Positions 18,178 to 27,633 are shown, counted from the stretch's first letter. The stretch: 64,000 nucleotides of DNA from Celeribacter baekdonensis (GCF_900102315.1 NZ_FNBL01000001.1:186001-250000), one strand, 5' to 3'. Numbers and translations: made by a program. The notes: generated by a model from the sequence alone, not told the origin.

Positions 18178-18308
18178 AGCCCGCTGTCTCCCACACTACT
18201 TCAAGTTCTTAGCACAGAGAACGTAAGTGCAAAACACGGGACAGTCACTCTGGCCTCAAACCGGACGTTAGGCCCTCCAGAAACCAATCCCTCGCAGCCA
18301 AATACACC

Positions 18309-18734
18309 TCACCCCCTCTTCGGCGGAATGGCATAGGTCAGCGAGGCCTGCGCCAAGACCGCGTCCGAGCCGGGGTTGCGGATCGCGACCTGTCCCACGG
18401 CCAAGGTTTTGCCGAGTTTCAACAGCCGCGCTTCGCCCAAAAGCGGCAGATCGGCGGCGGGTTTGCGCATGAAGTCGATGTGGGCATTGGTGGTCACGGC
18501 CAAGGCGAGCGGACCGATTTTGGCGAGGATCGCAAAGTAGAGCGCCACATCAGCCAAGAGGAACATCGTCGGCCCGGACAGTGTGCCGCCGGGCCGGACA
18601 TGGCGCGCGTCGGGGGTGAGGCGCAGGGTCACGGCGTCGTCCGTGACGGTCTCGACGCTCAACACATCGCCCACTTCGGTGAAATCCCGCGCCAGAAAGG
18701 CCTCCAGCGCGGGTTTGTCCAACACGTTCGCCAT
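18309..18734 (-). CDS. PaaI-type hotdog-fold thioesterase
   Basis: The 141-residue protein is the size of a single hotdog domain. The signature region reads RPGGTLSGPTMFLLADVALYFAI, with the Asp at the position used by PaaI/4HBT thioesterases, followed by NAHIDFMRKPA. It should hydrolyse acyl-CoA thioesters; the acyl group is unknown. The start overlaps the carboxypeptidase stop by one base, placing it in the ctaA operon. Confidence 0.85.
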   Translation of the reverse strand: MANVLDKPALEAFLARDFTEVGDVLSVETVTDDAVTLRLTPDARHVRPGGTLSGPTMFLLADVALYFAILAKIGPLALAVTTNAHIDFMRKPAADLPLLGEARLLKLGKTLAVGQVAIRNPGSDAVLAQASLTYAIPPKRG

Positions 18735-20215
18735 CAGAACCCGTAAATCCCGGCAAACTTTGCCTCAAGATACTCCAAAAGCGGCGCTTCCGAAGGTTCA
18801 AAGCCACAGGCATGAACGATGGTGTCGCGCGGCTCGCGCAGACCGCCGAACTGTTGCAGATGCTCGGCCAACCACGCAGTCGCGGGCGCGGTGTCGCCTT
18901 TGACCAGAGCGCTGTCCAAATCCGGCACGTCGGCGCGCAGGGCTTGATGCAAACACCCGGCGTAGACATTGCCCAGCGAATAGGTCGGGAAATAGCCAAA
19001 AAGACCCACCGGCCAATGCACGTCCTGAAGACAGCCGTTTGATATTTTATCGACTTTGACGCCAAAATCTGCCTCAAACCGCGCATCCCAGGCCTCTGGC
19101 AAATCGGCAATCTCCAAATCGCCGCCAATGATCTGACGCTCAAGATCAAAGCGCAAAAGCACATGCAGGTTGTATTGCACCTCGTCGGATTCCGTGCGGA
19201 TATAGCCCGGCATGACACGGTTGACGGCGGCATAGAACCCTTCGGCGCTGTCAATGCCGATGTCGCCAAAGCTGTCGCGCATCTGGCCATAAAGATATTC
19301 GGTAAAGGCACGCGAACGGCCAAGTTGGTTCTCGTAAATCCGCGACTGGCTTTCGTGCACGCCCATAGAGACGCCCTCGCCCAAAGGCGTCAAAAGGTAG
19401 TCGCCATTGATGTTTTGCTCATAGCAGGCGTGGCCGACCTCATGGATGGTCGAATAGATCGAATTGAACGGGTCTTCAGGGTTGGTGCGGGTGGTGATGC
19501 GCACGTCTTGGCCCGAACCAGACGAGAACGGATGCACCGCCTTGTCGATCCGCCCGCGCGCGAAGTCATAGCCAAAGCCGGAGGCCAGCGCCGTGGTCAG
19601 CGCCATTTGTTTGGCCTCATCAAAGGTGCCGGTGAGGCCTTTGGGCTGATCCGCCCCCATGATTTTATCGCGCAGCGCCACCAATCGGGGTCGCAGCGCG
19701 CCGAACATGGCGTCCAATTCCGCACCCGACGAGCCGGGTTCGTAATCTTGGTGCAACGCGTCCCACAGGTCATGATCGGTGCCCTGTTGCAGAGCGGCGG
19801 CCTCTTCGCGGCGCAGCGCCACGACCTGTTCAAACATCGGGGCGAAATGGGCGAAATCATCGCGGGCGCGGGCCTCGGCCCAGACCCCTTGGGCCATGGA
19901 GGTGACCTTGGCCAATTCCGCCGCCAAACGCGCCGGAATTTTGACCGTGCGCTCATAGGAGCGGCGGATGTGACGCAACTGCGCCTGAGACTCCGCGTCC
20001 AAAGAGCTTGGATCAATCGAGGACAGCCAATCCCCCAAACGGGGGTCGGATTTGCGGGTATGGAGCACGTTCTCCAACGCTTCGAATTCTTCGCCGCGCT
20101 GCTCGGCGGCCCCACGCGGCATCATGGTTTCCTGATCCCAGTTCAGCCGGCCCATGATGGCACCAAGCGCACGGGTTTCACGGGTAAAACCCATCAGATC
20201 ATCAAATGCGGACAT
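18734..20215 (-). CDS. Thermostable-type carboxypeptidase, M32 family
   Basis: The 493-residue protein has the M32 zinc motif HEVGH (His258, Glu259, His262) in YSTIHEVGHACYEQN, the HPF motif (VHPFSSG), the SRIYENQLGRS helix and the conserved C-terminal KGDTAPATAWL. It is a cytosolic metallocarboxypeptidase that removes C-terminal residues from peptides. It begins two bases after ctaA and overlaps the thioesterase, so the three are one transcript. Confidence 0.93.
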   Translation of the reverse strand: MSAFDDLMGFTRETRALGAIMGRLNWDQETMMPRGAAEQRGEEFEALENVLHTRKSDPRLGDWLSSIDPSSLDAESQAQLRHIRRSYERTVKIPARLAAELAKVTSMAQGVWAEARARDDFAHFAPMFEQVVALRREEAAALQQGTDHDLWDALHQDYEPGSSGAELDAMFGALRPRLVALRDKIMGADQPKGLTGTFDEAKQMALTTALASGFGYDFARGRIDKAVHPFSSGSGQDVRITTRTNPEDPFNSIYSTIHEVGHACYEQNINGDYLLTPLGEGVSMGVHESQSRIYENQLGRSRAFTEYLYGQMRDSFGDIGIDSAEGFYAAVNRVMPGYIRTESDEVQYNLHVLLRFDLERQIIGGDLEIADLPEAWDARFEADFGVKVDKISNGCLQDVHWPVGLFGYFPTYSLGNVYAGCLHQALRADVPDLDSALVKGDTAPATAWLAEHLQQFGGLREPRDTIVHACGFEPSEAPLLEYLEAKFAGIYGF

Positions 20216-20217
20216 GA

Positions 20218-21363
20218 TTACAGGCCCTCCCGGACCGATTGAGGTTTGGGATAAAAGCTCAGGAACCGGGCGCGCGAAATGGCGACGAAAAGCGCCACCG
20301 CACCGATCTGATGGGCGATGCCAAGGATCAAAGGCGCGCCGTTGAGAACCGTCACGATGCCCAGGACCAATTGCAAAAACAGCACCGCCGCCATCAGGTC
20401 AAACGCCCCTGCCGTGGTGCGATTGGCGGATTTGCGGCCCTTGGACCACAACACGATGCCGTAGATCACCAAAAGATAGCCCATGACGCGGTGGATAAAC
20501 TGCACCAGCGCCGGGTTTTCAAAGAGATTGCGCCAGATCGGCGTGATGTAAAACGGGTCCGGCGGCAAGATCTGCCCGCCCATCAGCGGCCAATCGGTAT
20601 AGCCCCGCCCCGCGTCAATCCCGGCCACCAAAGCGCCCAGAATGATCTGAAGAAAGGCGAAATGCAGCATCCCGGTGGACATGCCATAAAGCTTTTTATC
20701 CGTGGCGCGCCGGGCCTGCATCAATTCGGGCTCAGACCGACCCAACAAAAAGACATACCATGCGATAAAGCCCAAGATGATGAACGCCAGCCCCAGATGG
20801 GTGGCGAGGCGATAAGAGGCAACATCAAGCCGCGTGCCCTCAAGGCCAGAGGAGACCATCCACCAGCCAATCGCGCCCTGAAGCCCGCCCAAAGCGCCGA
20901 TGAAAATCAGGCGTTTGTGCCAACCGGTTGGCACTTTGCGCGCCAAGGCAAAGCCCGCGTAGCCCAGAAACCAGACCATGCCGATCACCCGGCCAAGTTG
21001 ACGGTGGCCCCATTCCCACCAATAGATGCTCTTGAACTCGGACAGGCTCATGCCCTCATTTTGCAACTGATACTCCGGGATTTGTTGGTATTTTTCGAAC
21101 TCGGCGGTCCACGCGGCATCCCCCATCGGCGGCACGGCCCCAGTGACGGGTTTCCATTCGGTGATCGAGAGACCGGAATCGGTCAACCGGGTCAGACCGC
21201 CGACCGCGATCATCATCATCACCAGCGCGAAAATCACCATGAGCCACGCCCGGATGCCCTTGCGCGCGCCCCGGCCCCGCTTTTCGATCAACCCGGTTTT
21301 CGGCGCGGCCCTGGATGTGTCATCAGAGGCCACCTCTTCGAAAATGCTGCGTTTTTGCGCCAT
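20218..21363 (-). CDS. ctaA: Heme A synthase CtaA (COX15)
   Basis: The 381-residue integral membrane protein has about eight helices and the long N-terminus of the alphaproteobacterial/mitochondrial type. Motifs: GGLTRLTDSGLSITEWKPVTGAVPP, FKSIYWWEWGHRQLGR, THLGLAFII, QFIHRVMGYLL and AHQIGAVALF, containing the conserved heme-ligand histidines. It oxidises the heme o methyl group to make heme A for cytochrome aa3 oxidase. First gene of the ctaA-M32-thioesterase operon. Confidence 0.95.
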   Translation of the reverse strand: MAQKRSIFEEVASDDTSRAAPKTGLIEKRGRGARKGIRAWLMVIFALVMMMIAVGGLTRLTDSGLSITEWKPVTGAVPPMGDAAWTAEFEKYQQIPEYQLQNEGMSLSEFKSIYWWEWGHRQLGRVIGMVWFLGYAGFALARKVPTGWHKRLIFIGALGGLQGAIGWWMVSSGLEGTRLDVASYRLATHLGLAFIILGFIAWYVFLLGRSEPELMQARRATDKKLYGMSTGMLHFAFLQIILGALVAGIDAGRGYTDWPLMGGQILPPDPFYITPIWRNLFENPALVQFIHRVMGYLLVIYGIVLWSKGRKSANRTTAGAFDLMAAVLFLQLVLGIVTVLNGAPLILGIAHQIGAVALFVAISRARFLSFYPKPQSVREGL

Positions 21364-21553
21364 GGTTTTCCCTTATCTTTGCGTGCACGAAACCTAGGAG
21401 CGTGGGCGGCGAAGGGCAAGCGGTCTTGGCGAGGAAAATCATCGCGGTTTGGGGATTTTTTACTGAGATCGCGACGGAAAAACCGAGGAGCCCCGTATGA
21501 TGATCAGATGTCCAAGAGGTGAGACAGACCGACGGGCATCATAGGAGGTTCCG

Positions 21554-21958
21554 ATGAAACACGGTCGCCATATTTTTTCCACAACGCTTCTGATCGCCGC
21601 CATGGCCGCAGCACCCTTTGCCGCAGCGGCCCAAAGTGCGCCGCGCCCGATGCAGCAACAGCAACAGTTGAAGGTTCAAATCCAAGATCAGGTTTATGTC
21701 CGCAAAGGCGTGACTCTGAACGGGCGCGCCGGACCGGGCACACAGTATCACAAACTGCTGGCGTTGAAGTCTGGCACACAGCTTCAACTGCTCAATCAAC
21801 AAGGCGGCTGGGCCGAGGTCCAAACGCCGCAAGGTCAAAAGGCTTGGGTCTCGAGCCGGTATTTGATGTGTGATGGCACATGTGGGTTGCACCTTGGGAT
21901 GCAAACAGGTCCACAAACAGGTCCACAAACAGGTATGGGTCCGGGTGCCAACCGTTAA
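21554..21958 (+). CDS. Exported SH3-domain protein
   Basis: The 134-residue protein has a clear Sec signal peptide (hydrophobic core then AAAA-QSAP). The body is one bacterial SH3 domain: VYVRKGVTLNGRAGPGTQYHKL ... GWAEVQTPQGQKAWVSSRYL, ending with a Cys pair (CDGTC). The tail holds TGPQ repeats from a 12 bp tandem repeat. Such proteins bind peptidoglycan or partner proteins in the periplasm. A bidirectional terminator follows. Confidence 0.8.
   Translation: MKHGRHIFSTTLLIAAMAAAPFAAAAQSAPRPMQQQQQLKVQIQDQVYVRKGVTLNGRAGPGTQYHKLLALKSGTQLQLLNQQGGWAEVQTPQGQKAWVSSRYLMCDGTCGLHLGMQTGPQTGPQTGMGPGANR
21902..21934. repeat. 12 bp tandem repeat (2.75 copies)
   Basis: Unit CAAACAGGTCCA, perfect copies, in frame at the C-terminus of the SH3 protein (TGPQ repeats). 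Confidence 0.95.
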
Positions 21959-21986
21959 CCCCGCCTCACACGCCCTAAACCCGCAA

Positions 21987-22010
21987 AGGCCCCCAATTTG
22001 GGGGCCTCTT
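21987..22010. terminator. Bidirectional terminator between SH3 gene and trmJ
   Basis: AGGCCCCCAA and TTGGGGGCCT form a perfect stem between two convergent genes, followed by CTCTT on the plus strand. Confidence 0.75.
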
Positions 22011-22030
22011 CGCTAGGTATGCCTTGGTGT

Positions 22031-22822
22031 TCAGCCGCGCTCTTTCCAGCGTTTCATTTGCCGCATCACCCCGTGCAACATCTGTACATCGGCGCGCGTC
22101 ATCGGCATCCGCGACCAGAGGTTGCGCAGGTTGAGTTTCATGCTATGGGCCTTGTCTTCGGGGAAAAAGAACCCGGAGGTCTCAAGAATTTCCTCATAGT
22201 GATCCCCGAGTTTTTCGACCTCAAGATGGCCAGCCCACACGGTTTTGGCCAAATCGACCACTTCGGGGGCGACGTCGGTGGTTTGGCGACCCCATTCATA
22301 GGCGTTGAGCAACACCGCCTGTGCGAGGTTGATCGAGGGGAAGTCCGGGTTCACCGGCACGGTGATGATGGCATTGGCCTCCACCACATCCTCATTCTCC
22401 AAACCCGCGCGCTCCGGCCCAAACATCACGCCAACCTTGCCGCCCGATGCAGTGATGGCGCGGGCATGTTCCATGGCGCGTTCGGGCGTCATGACGGGTT
22501 TGGTGATCCCGCGCATCCGCGCCGTGGTGGCAAAGACATAATCGCAATCGGCCAGCGCCTCGCGCACCGTGCCAAACAGCTCCGCCTCATCCAAAAGCCG
22601 CCCCGCGCCCGAAGCCATGGCGACGGCATTGGGGTTGGGCCAGCCATCGCGCGGGGCGACGATGCGCATCCGGTCCAACCCGAAATTCCACATCGCCCGC
22701 GCCGCCGCCCCAATGTTTTCACCCATCTGCGGGCGCACAAGGACAAAGGCGGGGGTTGGCCCGCGGTGTGGGGCTTGGGGCGCGTTGGACATGGGCGCGT
22801 CTGACATGGGCGCGTCTGGCAT
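22031..22822 (-). CDS. trmJ: tRNA/rRNA 2'-O-methyltransferase TrmJ-like (SpoU family)
   Basis: The protein has up to 263 residues. SPOUT motifs: FVLVRPQMGENIGAAARAMWNFG, VGVMFGPERAGLENEDV and FPSINLAQAVLLNAYEW, plus the C-terminal extension of the TrmJ group. Family role: 2'-O-methylation of position 32 in some tRNAs. The start is uncertain because a 15 bp duplication provides three successive ATG codons (MPDAPMSDAPMSNAP); the outermost is given. Confidence 0.88.
   Translation of the reverse strand: MPDAPMSDAPMSNAPQAPHRGPTPAFVLVRPQMGENIGAAARAMWNFGLDRMRIVAPRDGWPNPNAVAMASGAGRLLDEAELFGTVREALADCDYVFATTARMRGITKPVMTPERAMEHARAITASGGKVGVMFGPERAGLENEDVVEANAIITVPVNPDFPSINLAQAVLLNAYEWGRQTTDVAPEVVDLAKTVWAGHLEVEKLGDHYEEILETSGFFFPEDKAHSMKLNLRNLWSRMPMTRADVQMLHGVMRQMKRWKERG
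22788..22817. repeat. 15 bp tandem duplication at the trmJ start
   Basis: Two perfect copies of GACATGGGCGCGTCT, each carrying a possible ATG start on the minus strand. Confidence 0.95.
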
Positions 22823-22939
22823 GGAAGACCTCTAAATCTTGGGTTTGGCGCGTGATAAGCGCATTTGCCCCCGCTCGCAAGGCTTCCGCCCGCGCAAAGC
22901 TTGCGCTATAGGAGGCGAAACCCATTTTCGGAGACCAAT

Positions 22940-23581
22940 ATGTCCGACCCCGTCCAAGAGCGCCCGCAAATCTACCTGTTGACCCCGCCAGCCTTTGATC
23001 TCGACACTTTCCCGGCGCGTTTGGCCGCAGTGTTGGATGCCCATGCGGTGGCCTGTGTGCGCTTGGCTTTGGCGTCTAAGGACGAGGACGTGTTGGGCCG
23101 GGCTGCGGATGCCTGCCGCGAAGTGTGTCATGCCCGCGATGTGGCGATTGTGATCGAGGCGCATGTCGCCTTGGCCGAACGTCACGGTTTGGACGGTGTG
23201 CATTTGACCGACGGATCGCGTTCCGTGCGCAAGGTGCGCAAGCTCTTGGGCGATGATGCCATTGTCGGGGCCTTCTGTGGTGCCTCGCGCCATGACGGTT
23301 TGACGGCGGGCGAAAGCGGCGCGGATTACATCGCCTTTGGTCCGGTCGGTGACACCGATCTGGGCGACGGGACACAGGCCGAAAAAGACACGTTCCAGTG
23401 GTGGTCCGAAGTGGTCGAAGTGCCGGTGGTGGCCGAAGGGGCGCTGACGGTTGAGATCGTCAAGGAGTTTGCCAAAATTACCGATTTCTTTGCCATTGGC
23501 GAAGAGATTTGGAACACCGAAGACCCGGCGCAAACTTTGGGTGGCTTCATTGCAGCAATGGACGCGGGCCTAAGCGCCTAA
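22940..23581 (+). CDS. ThiE/TenI-fold protein, divergent thiamine-phosphate-synthase-like
   Basis: The 213-residue protein starts at MSDPVQERP, with CGGAGA upstream. A TIM-barrel ThiE pattern is recognisable: HGLDGVHLTDG, then AFCGASRHDGLTAGESGADYIAFGPVGDT. Key ThiE positions differ: the usual Asn-Asp pair after the second strand reads IEAH, and the T-x-T-K phosphate region reads DTDLGDGTQ. It may therefore not make thiamine phosphate. It is divergent from trmJ and overlaps the olsA end tail-to-tail by 12 bp. Confidence 0.75.
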   Translation: MSDPVQERPQIYLLTPPAFDLDTFPARLAAVLDAHAVACVRLALASKDEDVLGRAADACREVCHARDVAIVIEAHVALAERHGLDGVHLTDGSRSVRKVRKLLGDDAIVGAFCGASRHDGLTAGESGADYIAFGPVGDTDLGDGTQAEKDTFQWWSEVVEVPVVAEGALTVEIVKEFAKITDFFAIGEEIWNTEDPAQTLGGFIAAMDAGLSA

Positions 23582-24427
23582 ATAGGCCGCAGGAACAGGC
23601 GGTAGCCCCGAACGCACCGCCTCTTCGCACAGGCGCGCCATCTCTTTGCGGTCTTTCACGTCTTTGACCGCAATCGGCGCGTGGAAAATGACCTCGACCC
23701 GGCCTTGTGGCGAGGCTTTGAGCACCTGCACCAGCGAGGGGCCAAATTCCATATCGCCCCACCAGCCATAAAACCGCACATCCTGGCCCTCGGGCGCAAT
23801 ATAGCGGGCGGTGACGGGCTGAATCCAAACCTCATCACGCAGTTCAGGCGTAAAAAACGCCGCAAACAGCGTCGGTTTGAACGGCAAGACCCGCAGGCTG
23901 TCGCTCGACGTGCCCTCGGGGAAAAACAAAAGCTTATGCCCCATATGCAGCCGCTCTTCGAAGATCTGCTTTTGCAGCGCCGCCTCTGTGCGGTCGCGGT
24001 TGATAAACACCGTGCCCGTGGCCTTGGCCATGGTGCCGATGCCCGGCCAATTGGCCACTTCTGCCTTGGAGACAAAGAAAATCCGCTGCACCGCGTTGAG
24101 CACGAAAATATCAAGCCAAGTGGAATGATTGGCAACCACAGCACCATGGTGGCGCATCGGCGTGCCGCGCACCGTCAAGGAGAGGCCCATCAGGCGCAGC
24201 GCCGTGCGTGACACGAAACGGGGGAATTGCGAGGACCACGGGCGGCGTTTGCCCTTGATCAGGCGCTCCACGCCGCGTGTGGCCAGCATCAGGACCATAC
24301 AGATCGTGATCAGGCCAATCACCGGCGCGCCACGGCGCACCATCCGCCATGTTCCGCCCAAAGCCCCCCCCTTCACAGGTGCCGGCTCCGCAGGCGGAAT
24401 GCGGCTTTCCCAAAGCGGCGCGCTCAC
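23570..24427 (-). CDS. olsA: Lyso-ornithine lipid / 1-acyl-glycerol-3-phosphate O-acyltransferase (OlsA-like)
   Basis: The 285-residue PlsC-family protein has an N-terminal membrane helix (PVIGLITICMVLMLA), the catalytic NHSTWLD (HX4D) motif and FPEGTSSD. Its start overlaps the stop of the upstream OlsB-like gene by 4 nt. This pairing points to the second acylation in ornithine lipid synthesis; phosphatidic acid synthesis is the alternative role of the family. Confidence 0.85.
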   Translation of the reverse strand: MSAPLWESRIPPAEPAPVKGGALGGTWRMVRRGAPVIGLITICMVLMLATRGVERLIKGKRRPWSSQFPRFVSRTALRLMGLSLTVRGTPMRHHGAVVANHSTWLDIFVLNAVQRIFFVSKAEVANWPGIGTMAKATGTVFINRDRTEAALQKQIFEERLHMGHKLLFFPEGTSSDSLRVLPFKPTLFAAFFTPELRDEVWIQPVTARYIAPEGQDVRFYGWWGDMEFGPSLVQVLKASPQGRVEVIFHAPIAVKDVKDRKEMARLCEEAVRSGLPPVPAAYLGA

Positions 24428-25203
24428 CCGCTTAGGCCCTTGGTGTACATCTCGCGTTGGCGTGGTGAAATTTCGGCGACATCCAGGATCAACAACACAT
24501 CCACCGTGTCAAAGGCCAGATCGACATAGGCGCCCTCGCCGACTTTACCGCCCATACGCAGATAGGCTTTGATCAGCGGCGGGATCGCCAACATCGCGCG
24601 TTTGCGCTCAATCTGATCTTCGGGTACCAAATCCATCGTCTGAAAATGGGCGTCCACCGTACGCGCGCGCAACTCAGACGGGGCCAGATGGCGGTGATGC
24701 AACAGAGACAGAGATTCGGCATGGCGCGCCACATCGGCATCAAAGAAAGAGGCCGTGCCAAACAGCACATCAAATCCCTCTTCGATCACATATTTCGCCA
24801 AGCCGGCCCACATGTGAAACAGCGCCGTGCCGCCGCGGTATTCCTTGGCCACACAGGAGCGCCCCAGTTCCAAAAGCCGCTTTCCCGTGGCTTTCAGCGG
24901 GGTCAGATCATATTCGTCTTCGGAGTAAAACCGACCCAAAACAGCCGCCTTTTCCCCGGATAACAGTCGATACACCGCCACGCATTGCTCCAACGGGTCA
25001 TCAGAACGGGTCACGTCGATCAGCATCAAGTGGTCGTAATCGGGATCAAACCGGTCGGCCTCAAGCATGGCCACATGGTCCACCATCGGCCCGTTTGAAC
25101 CAAGCTCTTCGATAAATACGCGATAGCGCAGGCGTTGCGCCGCGCGTAGATCCGCCTCATCTTGGGCAAATCTCAATTGAAATCGCGGCTCTTGGGCGCT
25201 CAT
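24424..25203 (-). CDS. olsB: L-ornithine N-alpha-acyltransferase OlsB-like
   Basis: The 259-residue GNAT/hemolysin-type acyltransferase starts at MSAQEPRF (AGGA about 12 bases upstream; an ATG 24 nt earlier lacks a ribosome site). Motifs: LRYRVFIEELGSNGPMVD, YDHLMLID, LGRFYSEDEYDL, LELGRSCVAKEYRGG and FGTASFFDAD. Family role: transfers a 3-hydroxyacyl group from ACP to ornithine, giving lyso-ornithine lipid. It forms a two-gene operon with olsA. Ornithine lipids replace phospholipids in many marine alphaproteobacteria under phosphate limitation. Confidence 0.88.
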   Translation of the reverse strand: MSAQEPRFQLRFAQDEADLRAAQRLRYRVFIEELGSNGPMVDHVAMLEADRFDPDYDHLMLIDVTRSDDPLEQCVAVYRLLSGEKAAVLGRFYSEDEYDLTPLKATGKRLLELGRSCVAKEYRGGTALFHMWAGLAKYVIEEGFDVLFGTASFFDADVARHAESLSLLHHRHLAPSELRARTVDAHFQTMDLVPEDQIERKRAMLAIPPLIKAYLRMGGKVGEGAYVDLAFDTVDVLLILDVAEISPRQREMYTKGLSG

Positions 25204-25378
25204 ACGGGGGGGTGATCCTGCTCTCATCGGTGGACGGGTTTTAGGGTTTTGTTGGTTTCAATGCAACAGACGAGCGAAACAGGTTAAAAATCACTCTCTC
25301 TAAGGTTGATTAAACCTCAAGTCTCAGCGACCATAGCGGGAACAAGCCGTCAAATAAAGACGGTCAAATCGCATCTTA

Positions 25379-25558
25379 TCACCCGTAGACAGGGAAAAGC
25401 GCCACATGTCGGCTGTCGATCACAACCTTACCCGCATGTTGAAACATCACGGTGACCTTACCACCAATGTTCGATTGCACCTGACCGATGCCCCAGTCCG
25501 CTTGCCCCGGGTGGCGCACCATTTGACCCGGTTCCAACATCGCATTGAGATCTTCCAT
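25379..25558 (-). CDS. DUF3553 small protein
   Basis: The 59-residue protein starts at MEDLNAMLEPGQ. It shows the DUF3553 pattern MVRHPGQADWGIGQVQSNIGG ... KVTVMFQHAGKVVID, an SH3-like small beta fold also found in helicase tails. Function unknown. It lies about 45 bp divergent from chpT. Confidence 0.75.
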   Translation of the reverse strand: MEDLNAMLEPGQMVRHPGQADWGIGQVQSNIGGKVTVMFQHAGKVVIDSRHVALFPVYG

Positions 25559-25601
25559 CGTTGACGCGCTCCTCACACAGACTGCCCCTAAAGGATAAAA
25601 C

Positions 25602-26201
25602 ATGACCCAAGACCTCGCCCGCGACATTGCCGCCATGATCGGTTCCCGCATTTGTCACGATATGATCAGCCCGGTAGGCGCGATCTCAAACGGGGTGGAA
25701 CTTTTGAACATGTCGGGCGTGAGCGCAGGCCCTGAACTCAGCCTTATCTCTGAAAGCGTGGAAAATGCAAATGCGCGGGTGAAGTTTTTTCGCGTGGCCT
25801 TTGGCGTGGCCTCGGCCGGCCAAATGTCCTCGCGCGCCGAAATGGTCGCGATCCTCAAAGGCATTTCAACCGCACGCCTCACCTATCATTGGGACGCGAC
25901 AGAGGACATGCCGCGCGAGGAGGTCAAACTCGCCTGCCTGATGATGATGTGCCTGGAAACCGCCCTGCCCCGTGGTGGCGAAATCCACCTGTCCTGTTCC
26001 GGCGGGCAATGGAGCGTGCGCGCCCGCGCCGATCGGCTTGAACCCGCGCCCGACCTTTGGGCCCGCCTGGGCGCGCTGTCCAAGGCCGAGGGGCTTAAAC
26101 CCTCCGATGTTCAATTCCTTTTGGCGCCGATGCAGGCCGCCGCTCTTGGCCGCCGCATCACCCATTCCTCTGGCGATGGGGTGATCACCCTAAACGCTTA
26201 A
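25602..26201 (+). CDS. chpT: Histidine phosphotransferase ChpT
   Basis: The 199-residue protein has the ChpT opening RDIAAMIGSRICHDMISPVGAISNGVELL, with phospho-accepting His19, and a degenerate histidine-kinase-like C-terminal domain. In alphaproteobacteria it relays phosphate from CckA to CtrA and CpdR, controlling cell cycle or, in Rhodobacterales, motility and gene-transfer-agent release. It appears monocistronic, followed by a strong terminator. Confidence 0.92.
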   Translation: MTQDLARDIAAMIGSRICHDMISPVGAISNGVELLNMSGVSAGPELSLISESVENANARVKFFRVAFGVASAGQMSSRAEMVAILKGISTARLTYHWDATEDMPREEVKLACLMMMCLETALPRGGEIHLSCSGGQWSVRARADRLEPAPDLWARLGALSKAEGLKPSDVQFLLAPMQAAALGRRITHSSGDGVITLNA

Positions 26202-26245
26202 CCACACTCCCAGCCGCCCCATGTGATCCTCGGGGTGGCACCTTG

Positions 26246-26282
26246 AAGGCGCGGGCCCCCTCTGACCCGCGCCTTCCTTTTG
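26246..26282 (+). terminator. Terminator of chpT
   Basis: Perfect 10 bp stem AAGGCGCGGG/CCCGCGCCTT with a 10 nt loop, followed by CCTTTTG. Confidence 0.8.
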
Positions 26283-26299
26283 TCTTCCCAGCCCCTCAA

Positions 26300-26332
26300 C
26301 GCAAAACGCGCGAAAGGCGGCCCTTCGCGCGT
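26300..26332 (-). terminator. Terminator of the obgE-proBA operon
   Basis: Perfect 9 bp stem ACGCGCGAA/TTCGCGCGT; on the minus strand it is followed by TTTTGCG, 36 bp after the proA stop. Confidence 0.7.
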
Positions 26333-26367
26333 CTTTACCGTGACAAAATACTCAAATATCCGCGCGG

Positions 26368-27633
26368 TTACGCGCGCACAGCGCCCTCGGACGTCACCAG
26401 ATATTTGAACGAGGTCAGTTGCTCCGCCCCCACCGGCCCACGCGCGTGCATTTTGCCCGTGGCGATGCCAATCTCGGCCCCCATGCCAAATTCGCCGCCA
26501 TCGGCAAACTGGGTCGAACTGTTGTGCATCAGAATCGCGCTGTCGATCTCGGCAAAGAACCGCGCCACATGTTCGGGCGTCTCCGAGAGGATGCAATCGG
26601 TGTGGTTCGATGAATACTGATGAATATGCGCAATCGCACCGTCGATCCCGTCCACCACCTTGGCGGCGACGATGCTGTCGAGATATTCATGGCCCCAATC
26701 GTCTTCGGTCGCCGGGATCACCGCGCTGTTCATCGCCTGAACCGCCGCGTCTCCACGCACCTCAACACCTTTGCCGATCAGCGCCGCAATCACCTCCGCG
26801 CCCAAGCTGTCGGCCACCTGACGTTCAATCAACAGGCATTCGACCGAGCCACAAATCCCGGTGCGCCGGGTTTTGGCGTTGATCACCACATTCATGGTTT
26901 TGACCGGATCGGCGGAGGCGTCGATGAAAATGTGTACGATGCCTTCAAGATGAGCAAAGACCGGCACCCGCGCTTCGCGTTGCACCAGCCCGACCAAACC
27001 TTTGCCACCGCGCGGCACGATCACGTCGATATAATCGGTCATGGTCAACATCTCAGAGACCGCCGCCCGGTCGCGCGTCGGCACACGCTGGATCGCGTCT
27101 TCGGGCAGGCCAGCGGCCTTGAGCCCATCGACCAAACAGGCATGGATCGCACCGGAGCTGTGAAAGCTCTCCGAACCACCGCGCAGGATCACCGCATTGC
27201 CCGCCTTGAGGCACAAAGCCCCGGCATCGGCGGTCACATTCGGGCGGCTCTCATAGATCACGCCAATGACGCCCAAAGGCGTGCGCACCCGTTTGATATG
27301 CAGGCCGGTAGGTTGGTCCCATTCGGCCATGACATCGCCAACCGGGTCTTTTTGCGCGGCAACCGCGCGCAAGCCCTCAACCATGCCCTGAATGCGCGCC
27401 TCGTCCAGCATCAGCCGGTCCATCATCGCATCGGTCAGACCCTTTTCGCGGCCAAAGGCCATGTCTTGCGCGTTTGCCGCAATGATCTCCGCCCGCCGGG
27501 CCCAAATGGCCTCGGCGGCAGCGTTCAATGCGGCCTGTTTTTGCGCGGATGTGGCCACGGCCAGCTTGGCACTCGCGGCTTTCGCGCGTGCGCCCAAATC
27601 CTGCATCATCGTTTTTACGTCTAACTCTGTCAT
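26368..27633 (-). CDS. proA: Gamma-glutamyl phosphate reductase ProA
   Basis: The 421-residue aldehyde-dehydrogenase-fold enzyme has the catalytic cysteine region [23 protein letters not shown]-like [11 protein letters not shown] and the NHTDCILSE motif. It reduces glutamyl-5-phosphate to glutamate semialdehyde in proline synthesis. The start overlaps the proB stop by 4 nt (ATGA). Confidence 0.96.
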   Translation of the reverse strand: MTELDVKTMMQDLGARAKAASAKLAVATSAQKQAALNAAAEAIWARRAEIIAANAQDMAFGREKGLTDAMMDRLMLDEARIQGMVEGLRAVAAQKDPVGDVMAEWDQPTGLHIKRVRTPLGVIGVIYESRPNVTADAGALCLKAGNAVILRGGSESFHSSGAIHACLVDGLKAAGLPEDAIQRVPTRDRAAVSEMLTMTDYIDVIVPRGGKGLVGLVQREARVPVFAHLEGIVHIFIDASADPVKTMNVVINAKTRRTGICGSVECLLIERQVADSLGAEVIAALIGKGVEVRGDAAVQAMNSAVIPATEDDWGHEYLDSIVAAKVVDGIDGAIAHIHQYSSNHTDCILSETPEHVARFFAEIDSAILMHNSSTQFADGGEFGMGAEIGIATGKMHARGPVGAEQLTSFKYLVTSEGAVRA

